This document shows positions 19,100-27,359 of a DNA stretch of 44,989 nucleotides, in pieces. The notes under the pieces were generated by a model. It did no database searches. It was given only the letters and a program-made list of their open reading frames with translations, and was not told the origin of the DNA. The position numbers and the translations under genes are program-made. The DNA comes from CAYSPS01 sp964432975 (lineage in GTDB: Bacteria; Babelota; Babeliae; Babelales; UBA12409), in NCBI GenBank assembly GCA_964432975.1, contig CAYSPS010000005.1, positions 1 through 44,989 on the forward strand, in the 5' to 3' direction. The stretch's first letter is position 1; every line of letters begins with the position of its first letter.

Positions 19100-19927
19100 T
19101 CAGACAAGTAAAGCCTTTTTGGCAGAGATTTTTTTGCCAAAAAATTTGCTGCCCAAAACAACAAATTTATCTGTCAGATCAGTCGAATAAAAAGACACGG
19201 TACCATTTTTTTGGAGCTGTTGTTCGATCTCTGAATGTCGTTGCAAATACTCTTTTAATTTTTGTGGCACCACGGTTGCTTCAGAAACAAGTATCACTCG
19301 TGAACCGAGTATTTTTTTAATTTTGCTTTCCAAAATACCATAGTGCGTACAACCAAGAATAACCGTATCGATATTCTTTTTTTTGAGGGGCGCCAAATAT
19401 TTGCGCAAAATAAGTTCGGTTGCTTTACTCTTATGTTCACCCTCTTCGACAATCGGGACCAATAATGGACACGCTTTTTGAAAAACTTTTATTTGTGAAC
19501 TCAGTTTAGTAACTTCTCGTACAAACGCCGCTGAACGCACGGTGCCTGCGGTGGCAATTACGCCAATTTTCTTATTTTTCGTTTTGGTCACCGCATCTTC
19601 TGCGGCAGGAATAAGCACACCTAACACTTTGACGTGCGGATATTTTCGCGGTACATATTCTTGCTGGATTCTGCGAAGCGCTTCGCTAGAGACGGTATTG
19701 CATGCAACAATAATTAAGCCACACTGGTGGGCACACAAAAAATCAACCGCTTGTTTGGTAAACTCATAAACAATTTCTGATGAACGTGTACCATATGGCG
19801 TGCGAGCGGTGTCGCCCAAATAGAGATAATCATATTCAGAAAGCTCTTTGACGATACCACGCAGAACATCGATGCCACCAAAACCAGAATCAAAAACGCC
19901 GATTAATTTGTTACGTTTTGTGACCAT
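19100..19927 (-). CDS. murI: glutamate racemase
   Basis: Supplies D-glutamate for peptidoglycan. The 275-residue product has the N-terminal GVFDSGFGG, the substrate loop DTARTPYG, and both catalytic cysteine segments, VACNTVSS and LGCTHYG. ATG at 19927 gives the canonical N-terminus (MVTKRNKLIGVFDSG). An open frame extends further upstream to 20044 but runs into a GC-rich repeat, so that is not used. It ends 8 bases from the end of rpe on the other strand. Its presence implies that the organism still makes peptidoglycan precursors. Confidence 0.94.
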   Translation of the reverse strand: MVTKRNKLIGVFDSGFGGIDVLRGIVKELSEYDYLYLGDTARTPYGTRSSEIVYEFTKQAVDFLCAHQCGLIIVACNTVSSEALRRIQQEYVPRKYPHVKVLGVLIPAAEDAVTKTKNKKIGVIATAGTVRSAAFVREVTKLSSQIKVFQKACPLLVPIVEEGEHKSKATELILRKYLAPLKKKNIDTVILGCTHYGILESKIKKILGSRVILVSEATVVPQKLKEYLQRHSEIEQQLQKNGTVSFYSTDLTDKFVVLGSKFFGKKISAKKALLV

Positions 19928-19993
19928 AAAAAATCGATCTCTAGAACAATTTGCTTTATCTTTTTCAAGTCTATCACGCGCATAGACAAAAAC

Positions 19994-20109
19994 TGGCCTG
20001 CCCATTCGACCTGTCCGCCATCCAGCCGTCGCTCGCCGGAACAAGCTATGGCGGACAGGCCCATAGCTTTAGCGAAGAATGGCCTGCCATCCGTAGCTTT
20101 AGCAAAGGA

Positions 20110-20112
<3 letters not shown>
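19994..20112. repeat. intergenic mosaic repeat next to tRNA-Arg
   Basis: A GC-rich cluster of short repeats. CTGTCCGCCAT (20011-20021) and ATGGCGGACAG (20048-20058) form a perfect inverted repeat. Two copies of an 18-base unit, AGCTTTAGC(G/A)AAG(A/G)ATGG (20064-20082 and 20095-20112), run in tandem, and a GGCCTGCC word occurs twice. The last copy fuses with the encoded CCA end of the tRNA. Confidence 0.6.
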
Positions 20113-20186
<74 letters not shown>

Positions 20187-20297
20187 CACTCACATCTATT
20201 TTACACAAAACCAGCATAGGTTAAAACGCTACTTTTACAAGTAAGCCATATTACGATACGCTGTGAGAAATTTTTTAATTCATCAAAGGGTTATGCT

Positions 20298-21695
20298 ATG
20301 AACTATACCACGCACAAGTTCGCACAATATCAAGAATTTATTCCCCAATTTTTATTGGGAATTTTATTTGTCATCAATGCGTTTATTTTTTGGCCCGGCC
20401 AAATGACGCCAGATAGCGTTGTTCAATACAAAACCGCGCTCACCGGACTTTATATAGATTTTCATCCACCTATGATATCAGTACTCTGGCGATTTTTGGA
20501 CAAGCTTTATCCGGGTTCTGGCTTACTGTTTTTATTTCATCTCTTACTTTTTTATTTCGCCGCTGGAATCTTTACCGTAATCTTTAAAAGCAGTAAATTT
20601 CGCTGGTTTTATGCAATCCTTCCCCTAATCCCCCCGCTCTGTTTTTATTCATCAATGCTCTGGAAAGATATCGCATTCACATTCTCATATCTGTGCGTTG
20701 CTGCACTGCTCAGCTTTTTTATGGTGACACAAAAAAAGCCTTCGCTGATCATAACAATGATCATGCTTGCACTTTTATTTTATGGAACCGGTGCAAAATT
20801 TCAGGCAATGTATATAGCACCACTATTTTTACTTGGTTTTTGTACCATTTTTAATAAATATCAACTCACGATCAAAACTATTTTTTACACCGTTATTACA
20901 TCGGTGGTATTTTTGACCAGTCTCACACTTTTTAATAACTATCTTGTCCCTGCAGAACGCCAAGGGCACGGTTGGCAACTCGTCAAGCTGTATGATCTTG
21001 CTGCCATCAGTCTGGATACACAACAACCAATATTTCCTGATTTTATTTTAAAAAATCCAGATTTTTCTCTTGCTCGCGTACAAGAAGAATTTAATTATGA
21101 AATGGCCAATGATATGGTCAGTTGCAAAAACCCACCACTCATCGTTGGTGCAAATGACGAACAGCGACAGCTGATTTTGCAAACCTGGTGTCACGCAGTG
21201 CTTGCTCATCCAATTTTTTATATGAAGCATCGCCTCAAACTCTTGTTCACGATGCTCAACAATCATCCGCTCAAAAAACTGGAAAGCCTCGACTTCAGCC
21301 AATATAAGGGCCTATCATGGTTTGCCCAACTACAAAAACCATGCACATCAGATAATAAATTCTCCGCCATAATGTGCATGATTGCATGCAAAATACTTCT
21401 CGGCCTTTTATGGCTTATACGGTTCCCCCTCAAAACCATTTTTATTGTACCCTTTTTAATTTTCTATTTTCTTCTCGGGCTGTTGAGCTTACGAAACACG
21501 CAAAAATACGCGCTTCCCCTGACACTGATGAGCGGTGCTGGGCTCCTACTCTTGTTTATCATGCTTTTTTTCTCTATGGCGAGCACCATTCGTTATGCCC
21601 TTTTTACCATCTGCATGTTCAATGCATGCCACGGATTTGCATACACCTGTTTTCGCTCACGTAAAACACCACGATCTACAATTATGCAAAACTGA
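20298..21695 (+). CDS. multi-pass membrane protein, GT-C glycosyltransferase-like
   Basis: 465 residues with about ten hydrophobic segments. The N-terminal part has TM1, then a loop with MTPDSVVQY and DFHPPMISVLW, resembling the acidic first extracytoplasmic loop of GT-C-fold lipid-linked sugar transferases. A large soluble loop lies near residues 225-345, before the last TM cluster. AAAGGG precedes the ATG. Neighbours do not show the sugar or acceptor. The GT-C call is an inference from loop motif and topology; a function in cell-envelope glycan modification is possible. Confidence 0.45.
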   Translation: MNYTTHKFAQYQEFIPQFLLGILFVINAFIFWPGQMTPDSVVQYKTALTGLYIDFHPPMISVLWRFLDKLYPGSGLLFLFHLLLFYFAAGIFTVIFKSSKFRWFYAILPLIPPLCFYSSMLWKDIAFTFSYLCVAALLSFFMVTQKKPSLIITMIMLALLFYGTGAKFQAMYIAPLFLLGFCTIFNKYQLTIKTIFYTVITSVVFLTSLTLFNNYLVPAERQGHGWQLVKLYDLAAISLDTQQPIFPDFILKNPDFSLARVQEEFNYEMANDMVSCKNPPLIVGANDEQRQLILQTWCHAVLAHPIFYMKHRLKLLFTMLNNHPLKKLESLDFSQYKGLSWFAQLQKPCTSDNKFSAIMCMIACKILLGLLWLIRFPLKTIFIVPFLIFYFLLGLLSLRNTQKYALPLTLMSGAGLLLLFIMLFFSMASTIRYALFTICMFNACHGFAYTCFRSRKTPRSTIMQN

Positions 21696-21731
21696 TATAA
21701 TTAAGTTATAAGAAATGGAGTGTGATTTATA

Positions 21732-22194
21732 ATGATTAAAAGTATANNNNNNNNNNGCTTTCATGCTTGCATGCTTTTTTTGGCTCACCGTATGTGCACT
21801 CTTTTTTTTACTTGAACTCATCAAACCACTCACATCACTATTTCTTTCATGTGCTTTGGGAGCACTTTTCAGCGCTTGCGTACGCCTCTTTTTCATCGCA
21901 TCTCCACAAATAATTATCTTTATAGGTGTAAGCACCATCGCATATATTTTTCTTGGTATATTATTTCATCCCACAAAATCACGGGCTCGCAAACTTACAA
22001 AACAAAACCTCATTGGTGCCCATGGCCTTACGCTCGAGACTATTGCACCTGGAATTTCTGGAAGCGTCAAAGTTCATAACCGTGTTATATCAGCACACGC
22101 AGACGACATGCGCATCCTTGTTAAAAACACCCCAATCAAAGTGATTCAGGTGAACAATAACAATGTTATTGTTACAAGATGTTCGCTCACGTAA
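21732..22194 (+). CDS. NfeD-like membrane protein (interrupted by assembly gap)
   Basis: An ATG at 21732 with AATGGAG upstream begins MIKSI and enters a 10-N gap (21747-21756). After it the frame reads AFMLACFFWLTVCAL, then two to three further TM segments and a C-terminal OB-fold-like domain (LIGAHGLTLETIAPG, GSVKVHN, IKVIQVNNNNVIV), as in short NfeD proteins. These usually work with SPFH/stomatin proteins at membranes; no such partner is adjacent. The frames on both sides of the N run do not match if it is exactly 10 bases, so the true gap length differs. Confidence 0.7.
21747..21756. other. assembly gap (10 N)
   Basis: Ten N bases near the start of the NfeD-like gene; true length unknown. 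Confidence 0.99.
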
Positions 22195-22245
22195 CTATGG
22201 AAGATACACAATGCATTCGTGTCATAATTATATAGAAAGGAACCT

Positions 22246-23154
22246 ATGAACATCACACGGTACATCATGAGTATTTGCCTGTGTTTTATCACGCTCACGT
22301 GTGCAACCCCAACAAACTTCACCGAAGCAACAACAAAAGCACTCGGAGCTTGGATAGATGCGCACCGCACCCTTGTCAATACAATGCTCGGTCACAATGT
22401 TGCACTGGCAGATTATCGCACCACACATCAACAAAATATTGAAAATCTCAAAAAGCTTGGTGTTAAAACGTACGGACGCGCAAATTATATTTTTGAAGTG
22501 GAAAATATCCCAGGTTATCTCATTAAAATAAGCGCATTACCATTGCGCATACACAATATACTTAGTGCCTACGGATATACTGCTGGCGCGATTCAAACCA
22601 TAGGTACAACCACTGATCTTGAATTGAAAAAAAAGCTCTGCGCACAACTAAGCCAAATACCGACCTATCAAACAGCAAGCTCGTTAAACACCTATCGCCA
22701 GTACTGCGCATTTATAGAAATTTTTCCCCTTAAACATGTAATTATGCCAGCAACATTTGGCGTTCGTTTATCCGCAACCCATCCTATGCACGATCAAAAT
22801 TGCATAATACTCCAAGAAAAAATTGATCTTGTTGATGAAAAAACAGAATTAACTTTACGCAAAAATATCAGTCCAGAACAACTTCAAGAATTAGTTACGC
22901 TCGTATTTGCATGCGGTTTGTGGGACATGACCTCTAATATCAAATTTGATCAAGCAGGACACGTAGTTGTTGTTGATTTAGAACAACCAGATATGAGTAA
23001 TCCTCTCAAGGGTTTTAATCAATACGATCGTCGCCAATGGCGTGCAAATGTTCAAACCGCTATCACAGAGTTAATTACACTATTTGATGGCGATACCTGC
23101 CGACAAAAGTTAATTCAAATCTACGCTGAACCATTTTTCAAACAACTTGATTAA
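22246..23154 (+). CDS. secreted protein with kinase-like (APH-type) fold, putative
   Basis: 302 residues with a signal peptide (MNITRYIMSICLCFITLT, cleavage near ATPT). The middle shows a glycine-poor strand pair ending in YLIKIS (a candidate nucleotide-binding lysine), then FIEIFPL as a possible hinge. The C-terminal part has WDMTSNIKFDQAG followed by VVVVDLEQP, similar in layout to the catalytic loop (D..N) and the DxD/DFG metal site of aminoglycoside-phosphotransferase-like kinases. The usual His-x-Asp is absent. An AGGAA site precedes the ATG. Fold assignment is an inference; the substrate is unknown. Confidence 0.4.
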   Translation: MNITRYIMSICLCFITLTCATPTNFTEATTKALGAWIDAHRTLVNTMLGHNVALADYRTTHQQNIENLKKLGVKTYGRANYIFEVENIPGYLIKISALPLRIHNILSAYGYTAGAIQTIGTTTDLELKKKLCAQLSQIPTYQTASSLNTYRQYCAFIEIFPLKHVIMPATFGVRLSATHPMHDQNCIILQEKIDLVDEKTELTLRKNISPEQLQELVTLVFACGLWDMTSNIKFDQAGHVVVVDLEQPDMSNPLKGFNQYDRRQWRANVQTAITELITLFDGDTCRQKLIQIYAEPFFKQLD

Positions 23155-23165
23155 AAGTCACCAAA

Positions 23166-23210
23166 ACCACAGGTGGTTTGCAAGAACAATTCTTGCAAAC
23201 CACCTGTGGT
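23166..23210. terminator. 21-bp perfect hairpin between convergent genes
   Basis: Arms 23166-23186 and 23190-23210 are perfectly complementary with a 3-base loop, lying 12 bases after one stop codon and 10 bases before the opposite one. It most likely ends transcription in both directions, though neither side has a long T tract. Confidence 0.6.
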
Positions 23211-23219
23211 CTATAAACG

Positions 23220-23744
23220 TTATTGAGCAGCAGGCAATGAACGCGCAGCACTCATGAGTTGTGTAAGTTCTTTTTCATCAAGACTATACAAGAAGTCAGT
23301 CATACTTCGTGCCGCTTCTTGTGGACTACGCGCATTTGCAATTAACTGCGCTAATCCTTGAATACCCGCAAAAATATCACCAAGGCCGTTTAATTTTCCT
23401 GTTTTATTAATATCAATACTCCCTTTGAGAATACTAATGAAGTTTACGGCGCTTTCAACAAATAATTTGCCACCATCATCAGCAGCAACCGTCTTTTGTT
23501 GCGGTTGTGGTCTTGGGCGAGGCTTAGCACCTCCACCAGCGCAACCGCATGCACGATTTATCACATCAGCACGTACAATATCTGTTTTTGGTTTTGGTTT
23601 GCCAGCCATACATCCGCAGGCACGCGCAACATATGCTTGCACCTTTTGGGCCGAAATTTTAACCGTTTGAATTGGATCAAACGCATCAACTGAAACGATC
23701 AGACCAAGCAGCAGGCCAAGAAGACAAACATGACATACTCTCAT
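23220..23744 (-). CDS. small secreted protein with paired ACGC / Pro-Lys motifs
   Basis: 174 residues. A signal peptide (MRVCHVCLLGLLLGLIVS, cleavage near VDAF) is followed by two similar units: ARACGCMAGKPKPKTDIV and NRACGCAGGGAKPRPRPQ. The rest is a helical domain (about 90-174). GGAG precedes the ATG. I do not recognise the family. The two Cys pairs could make disulfides or bind a metal outside the cytoplasm. Confidence 0.6.
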   Translation of the reverse strand: MRVCHVCLLGLLLGLIVSVDAFDPIQTVKISAQKVQAYVARACGCMAGKPKPKTDIVRADVINRACGCAGGGAKPRPRPQPQQKTVAADDGGKLFVESAVNFISILKGSIDINKTGKLNGLGDIFAGIQGLAQLIANARSPQEAARSMTDFLYSLDEKELTQLMSAARSLPAAQ

Positions 23745-23837
23745 ATTTTCGCTCCTTCAACGAAAAATGGTTTGTTGTTCTTAACCCTAGCCATATAGCT
23801 TAAAACGTGTCAAGTATATAAAATTTTTTCAGCTTTT

Positions 23838-25010
23838 TTAGATATCACACACGCGCGCAACTTCTTCAAGCGTACTAACGCCGGCAGCAACTTTTTCCAA
23901 TGCTTGTTCAAGCAATGTGTGCATGCCCTGTTTTTTACACGCATACTCACGAATATTTGCAAGTGATGCATTTTGTAAGATAAGCTCACGCAAAGCATCA
24001 TCCAGCACCATACATTCAAAAATACCCATGCGCCCCTTGTAACCAATGTGCGTACATGTTGTACACCCAACGGGCACACAGATTTTCCCAATTTTTTTTG
24101 ACGCACGTGCCAAGATAGCCGGAAGATCAACATGATTCTGTTCTTTTTTACACGTACACAAGACGCGCATAAGTCTTTGCGCAAGCACCCCTGATAATGC
24201 ACTCAAAAGCAAATATGGAGGTACGCCCATATCAATCAAACGAATAATTGCGCTTGGTGCATCGTTGGTATGCAACGTGCTCAATACCAAGTGGCCCGTC
24301 AATGCAGCCCGAATAGCCGTCTGTGCAGTTTGTGCATCACGAATTTCACCTACCATGATAACATCAGGATCTTGACGCAAAATTGACCGCATACCATGAG
24401 CAAAGTCAAACCCAATGCGTTCATTAATTTGCCCCTGGCTGATACCATCTATATGATATTCAACAGGATCCTCTAGTGTAATAATATTACATGCCGACTT
24501 ATTGAGATACGACAGCAGTGCGTACAGCGTCGTCGTTTTGCCCGAACCGGTTGGACCAGTAACTAAAAACAATCCTTGCGGTCTATCAATGATTTTTTTG
24601 ATCTTTGCATGCACGGTTGGCGAAAAACCCAACTGATCCAGATGTAAAAATGCATGTGCCCGATTCAACAAGCGAATAACAACTTTTTCACCATGTAACG
24701 TTGGAAATGTCGAAATACGCACATCAGCACTACGATTTTTATCGCGAATCATGAGCGCACCATCTTGCGGCAAACGCTGCTCAGCCGTATCAATATGAGC
24801 AAGAACTTTGATACGCGCAATAACATTCTGCGCACGCGTAGCCGCAATAGCGGGCATATCATGCAATACACCATCCAAACGAAATCGCACGCGCAAATTT
24901 TCGGCAGTCGGTTCTAGGTGAATGTCAGAAGCCCCACCACTTAATGCCTGCGTTAACAATAGATCAACAGCTTGAATTACCGTAACCTGCGGGTCGGAAT
25001 AAGATTTCAT
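23838..25010 (-). CDS. type IV pilus / type II secretion assembly ATPase, catalytic part
   Basis: 390 residues matching the C-terminal two-thirds of GspE/PilB: ASDIHLEP (arginine-finger region start), Walker A GPTGSGKTT, Asp box LEDPVEY, Walker B RQDPDVIMVGEIRD, His box LTGHLVLSTLHTND, and a metal-binding segment with CTC and CTTC. It is normally fused to an MshEN domain. That domain is encoded by the gene just upstream in the same frame, separated by a single TAG and three codons. A weak GGGGTG site before the ATG could allow reinitiation. It powers pilus-like fibre assembly or DNA uptake at the inner membrane. Confidence 0.9.
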   Translation of the reverse strand: MKSYSDPQVTVIQAVDLLLTQALSGGASDIHLEPTAENLRVRFRLDGVLHDMPAIAATRAQNVIARIKVLAHIDTAEQRLPQDGALMIRDKNRSADVRISTFPTLHGEKVVIRLLNRAHAFLHLDQLGFSPTVHAKIKKIIDRPQGLFLVTGPTGSGKTTTLYALLSYLNKSACNIITLEDPVEYHIDGISQGQINERIGFDFAHGMRSILRQDPDVIMVGEIRDAQTAQTAIRAALTGHLVLSTLHTNDAPSAIIRLIDMGVPPYLLLSALSGVLAQRLMRVLCTCKKEQNHVDLPAILARASKKIGKICVPVGCTTCTHIGYKGRMGIFECMVLDDALRELILQNASLANIREYACKKQGMHTLLEQALEKVAAGVSTLEEVARVCDI

Positions 25011-25019
25011 AGCACCCCG

Positions 25020-25535
25020 CTAGAACAGATCAACGATATCTTGCGTATCTTCTTCAACCTCTTCTTCTGGCGTGGGTTCTTCCCCTGTTTCTTCTGGAGG
25101 ATTTTCGTAATAAGCACGGGCCTCATCAACAATATCACGTGTAATGCCCACCATAAACTCAATATGGTTTGTGGTATATTCACCAACATCTTCACGTAAA
25201 TTTGGCAATGATGGATCGCCCGCCACAACCGTAATAATGTTTTCATCAAGCTCGAGGGGTATAATTGCGCGCGCAACTAAAAAATCTTGTGGAAATAATG
25301 CCAAAAGCTCATGGTTAAATTGATATCCACGCACATCACAATATGGCACTTTAAAATATTCGCTGAGCGCCTTCAAGAGTTCTTCTTTGCTCACCAACCC
25401 TTCATCAAGCAAAAAATAGTGAAGTTGCGCCGGCTCCGTCCCCTTAAAATCACGAACGAGTGCTTGCGCATCTTTTGGACGTAACGCACCATTTTTTTGT
25501 AAGATGCGCGCTAACGCTTGCACATAGTGCTTCAT
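25020..25535 (-). CDS. MshEN (GspE/PilB N-terminal) domain protein
   Basis: 171 residues that match the N-terminal domain of PilB/GspE: ALVRDFKGTEPAQLHYFLLDEGLVSKEELL-type helices, then YFKVPYCDVRGYQF and ALFPQDFLVARAIIPLEL, ending in an acidic linker. In relatives this domain binds c-di-GMP or the platform protein. The TAG at its end is in frame with the ATPase gene that follows after 9 bases, so the two would make a normal-length 560-570-residue PilB if the stop were read through. Confidence 0.88.
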   Translation of the reverse strand: MKHYVQALARILQKNGALRPKDAQALVRDFKGTEPAQLHYFLLDEGLVSKEELLKALSEYFKVPYCDVRGYQFNHELLALFPQDFLVARAIIPLELDENIITVVAGDPSLPNLREDVGEYTTNHIEFMVGITRDIVDEARAYYENPPEETGEEPTPEEEVEEDTQDIVDLF

Positions 25536-25550
25536 AGCTTCTCCCTTGGA

Positions 25551-25964
25551 TTAGGCAACCCGAAAACCAAGCATAAAACCAATAAGTGCGCTTATGGTCA
25601 GTAGTAAATTTTCGCGCACCATGAGAGCGATTTGTTCAAAACACTGTTTCAAAGTCATGCCAGAATCAATACCCGTTAACTGTTGCATGTGCCCCCAATT
25701 AATCAACACAATTCCCATGCGATTAAAAATCATAATAAGCAGCACAAATAACAACGTCAGAATAAAGAAATAACGCACGTATTTTTTAAACAAAAATCCA
25801 ACACAAAATCCCATAACAAAAAACGCCAGCAGTTGTATCAAATCATGCGTATTTAATTTAAAACGTTCAAGCACTTGATATATGTATTGCTGGCAAGATT
25901 CCCACCATGATTGAGCCACTGGTGCGGCTGTCGATACTGGTTCTGGGATGTGCGTTACCATCAT
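25551..25964 (-). CDS. FUN14-like small membrane protein
   Basis: 137 residues with three hydrophobic segments. The region FFVMGFCVGFLFKKYVRY and the following long TM plus INWGHM resemble FUN14-family proteins, and the C-terminus is a glycine-containing helix (IGFMLGFRVA). A GGAG site precedes two ATG codons at 25964 and 25961. The gene ends 16 bases before the MshEN gene and likely heads the same operon. A link to the pilus machinery is suggested only by that position. Confidence 0.5.
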   Translation of the reverse strand: MMVTHIPEPVSTAAPVAQSWWESCQQYIYQVLERFKLNTHDLIQLLAFFVMGFCVGFLFKKYVRYFFILTLLFVLLIMIFNRMGIVLINWGHMQQLTGIDSGMTLKQCFEQIALMVRENLLLTISALIGFMLGFRVA

Positions 25965-26191
25965 ATGCGTCTCCTGTTATGAGCAACTCAACTATTTTGC
26001 ACCCTCATGGGACTAATATATCTTTACCTAGCTTAGCCAACATAACACATAAAGCACAATGCCCGAGTTATGTACCCTCAGTCTTCCTGTTCTGTGCTTG
26101 CAACTATGCATATATATTCTGGCGAAGTAGAATAACAAAAAATATACCAACCCTTATACTGATAATAAGGTAATAAACCAAGATACTTGCT

Positions 26192-26764
26192 ATGAAAAGT
26201 AAACAAGCACAACTTGAAGCACTCTTTCACAAACACGCAACCAACCCCCATTCACCACTTATTGTTGATGGCAATAAAAATATAGTATTTGGCGAAGGAT
26301 CGGCCAATGCAGCTCTCATGTTTGTCGGCGAAGCACCAGGTCGTGACGAAGATATTCAAGGGCGCCCGTTTGTCGGACGCGCAGGACAATTGCTCAACAA
26401 AGCACTTGCAGCCTGCGACCTTGATCGCCCATCAGTCTATATAACTAATATCATCAAAACACGCCCACATAATAACCGCACGCCAACACCCGAAGAAATT
26501 GAACGCTGCTGGCCTATTCTTGAAGAACAAATCGCAATCATTCAACCCAAAATCATTTGTACCCTCGGCAGCTGCGCAGCACGCGCTTTCTTAAAGAAAC
26601 CATTAAGCATGTCGCAAATACATGGTATTGCGCTCCCCTTTCAACAAATTATATTGGTCCCAACATTTCACCCCGCATATATTTTGCGTGCACCACAAGA
26701 ATATCCAAAATTTTTACAGGATATTCGCTTTGCAAGTAAATTACTTTTTAATTTAATCAAGTAG
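26192..26764 (+). CDS. uracil-DNA glycosylase, family 4-like
   Basis: Removes uracil from DNA in base excision repair. The 190-residue product has motif A VGEAPGRDEDIQGRPFVG (residues 45-62), the NRTPTPEEIE segment and motif B HPAYILR near residue 160. Family 4 enzymes carry a 4Fe-4S cluster held by four cysteines. Here the N-terminal CxxC is missing (HKHATNPHS) and the cysteine in the segment before RPP is Thr (KTRP), leaving only the last (ERCWP). The catalytic part is intact. A weak promoter with TATACT (26155-26160) lies upstream. Confidence 0.88.
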   Translation: MKSKQAQLEALFHKHATNPHSPLIVDGNKNIVFGEGSANAALMFVGEAPGRDEDIQGRPFVGRAGQLLNKALAACDLDRPSVYITNIIKTRPHNNRTPTPEEIERCWPILEEQIAIIQPKIICTLGSCAARAFLKKPLSMSQIHGIALPFQQIILVPTFHPAYILRAPQEYPKFLQDIRFASKLLFNLIK

Positions 26765-26954
26765 CACATACAGAAATAATTACCGGCAAACGCCTCAACT
26801 TTTCTACCTGTAATCCAATAGGGGAAAAGTGCCGTTACATACGTTATTTTTTTTGGTATAAAACCATGTTCGACAATCAAGCAACGAGTCAAGAAAATAC
26901 AATAAAAAAGATATAAAAATAATTAAAATTAAAAAAATACACATAATCCTATAT

Positions 26955-26996
26955 TGTGGATAACTTGTGGATAACTTGTGGATAACTTGTGGATAA
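26955..26996 (-). promoter_or_regulatory. DnaA-box array, left (4 boxes)
   Basis: Four identical 9-mers, the complement of TTATCCACA, each separated by CT, giving an 11-bp period. That is one box per DNA helical turn, so bound DnaA would lie on one face. Confidence 0.85.
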
Positions 26997-27093
26997 CTCA
27001 TTTTCAATTGCTGGGAAAGCCCTATTTTACGCGACTTTGGAAGGCAGCCCCGAAATGGCTCATTGGATCAATGTTTTCAGGGGTGCAAAAAAG

Positions 27094-27124
27094 TTATCAA
27101 CCGGTTATCAACAAGTTATCCACA
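27094..27124 (+). promoter_or_regulatory. DnaA-box array, right (3 boxes)
   Basis: TTATCAACC, TTATCAACA and TTATCCACA at 11-bp spacing, opposite in direction to the left array. The third is the perfect consensus; the first two are one or two bases off. Confidence 0.8.
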
Positions 27125-27138
27125 TACACTTTTAAAGA

Positions 27139-27159
27139 ACGATCAATCGATTTGATCGT
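27139..27159. repeat. dyad within the origin region
   Basis: Perfect 8-bp arms ACGATCAA (27139-27146) and TTGATCGT (27152-27159) around TCGAT. It could be a protein-binding site. A single further DnaA box follows at 27184-27192. Confidence 0.5.
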
Positions 27160-27302
27160 CAAATACAGCTCGCAAAAGCTGAGTTATCCACATACAAAGC
27201 ACCCATCTCTTATTATCTTAAAAAATATCTTTATAAGAGATGAAGAGGGAGACCATCAAAAAAAGACATCACTTTTTTTATTCTTCTCTTTTTTTCTTTT
27301 CC

Positions 27303-27311
27303 TGATACAAT
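27303..27311 (+). promoter_or_regulatory. extended -10 promoter of the nusA operon
   Basis: TGATACAAT (27303-27311) is an extended -10 element about 45 bases before the nusA start. The upstream -35 position is only a pyrimidine-rich run, which fits an extended -10 promoter. Confidence 0.45.
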
Positions 27312-27359
27312 GAAACAGCAGTGACACCATTCAAAGTCAGTACATGTCGAGGTTTTCTT

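Larger units (their letters stand above)
26765..27302. other. candidate chromosomal replication origin (oriC)
   Basis: Gene-free stretch with eight DnaA-box-like 9-mers. An AT-rich tract (about 26895-26955) comes first, a plausible unwinding element. Four TGTGGATAA boxes (26955, 26966, 26977, 26988) follow at exactly 11-bp steps. After about 100 bases with an imperfect dyad around 27067 come TTATCAACC (27094), TTATCAACA (27105) and TTATCCACA (27116), again at 11-bp steps but in the opposite orientation, and one more TTATCCACA at 27184. Plus-strand G/C bias changes sign across it. Confidence 0.8.

Noticed and set aside
19928..20044. N-terminal extension of glutamate racemase
   Set aside because: It reads through the GC-rich repeat beside the tRNA and has no ribosome site; the normal family start is at 19927.
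25907..26173. Plus-strand frame of 88 codons that begins like a signal peptide
   Set aside because: It overlaps the start of the FUN14-like gene on the other strand, has no ribosome site, and its composition looks random after the first part.
26955..27124. CRISPR-like short repeats
   Set aside because: The repeats are 9-mers with 2-base gaps and match the DnaA box; there are no spacers or cas genes.
26978..27313. Plus-strand frame of 111 codons across the origin candidate
   Set aside because: It is made of box repeats and low-complexity sequence, with no ribosome site.
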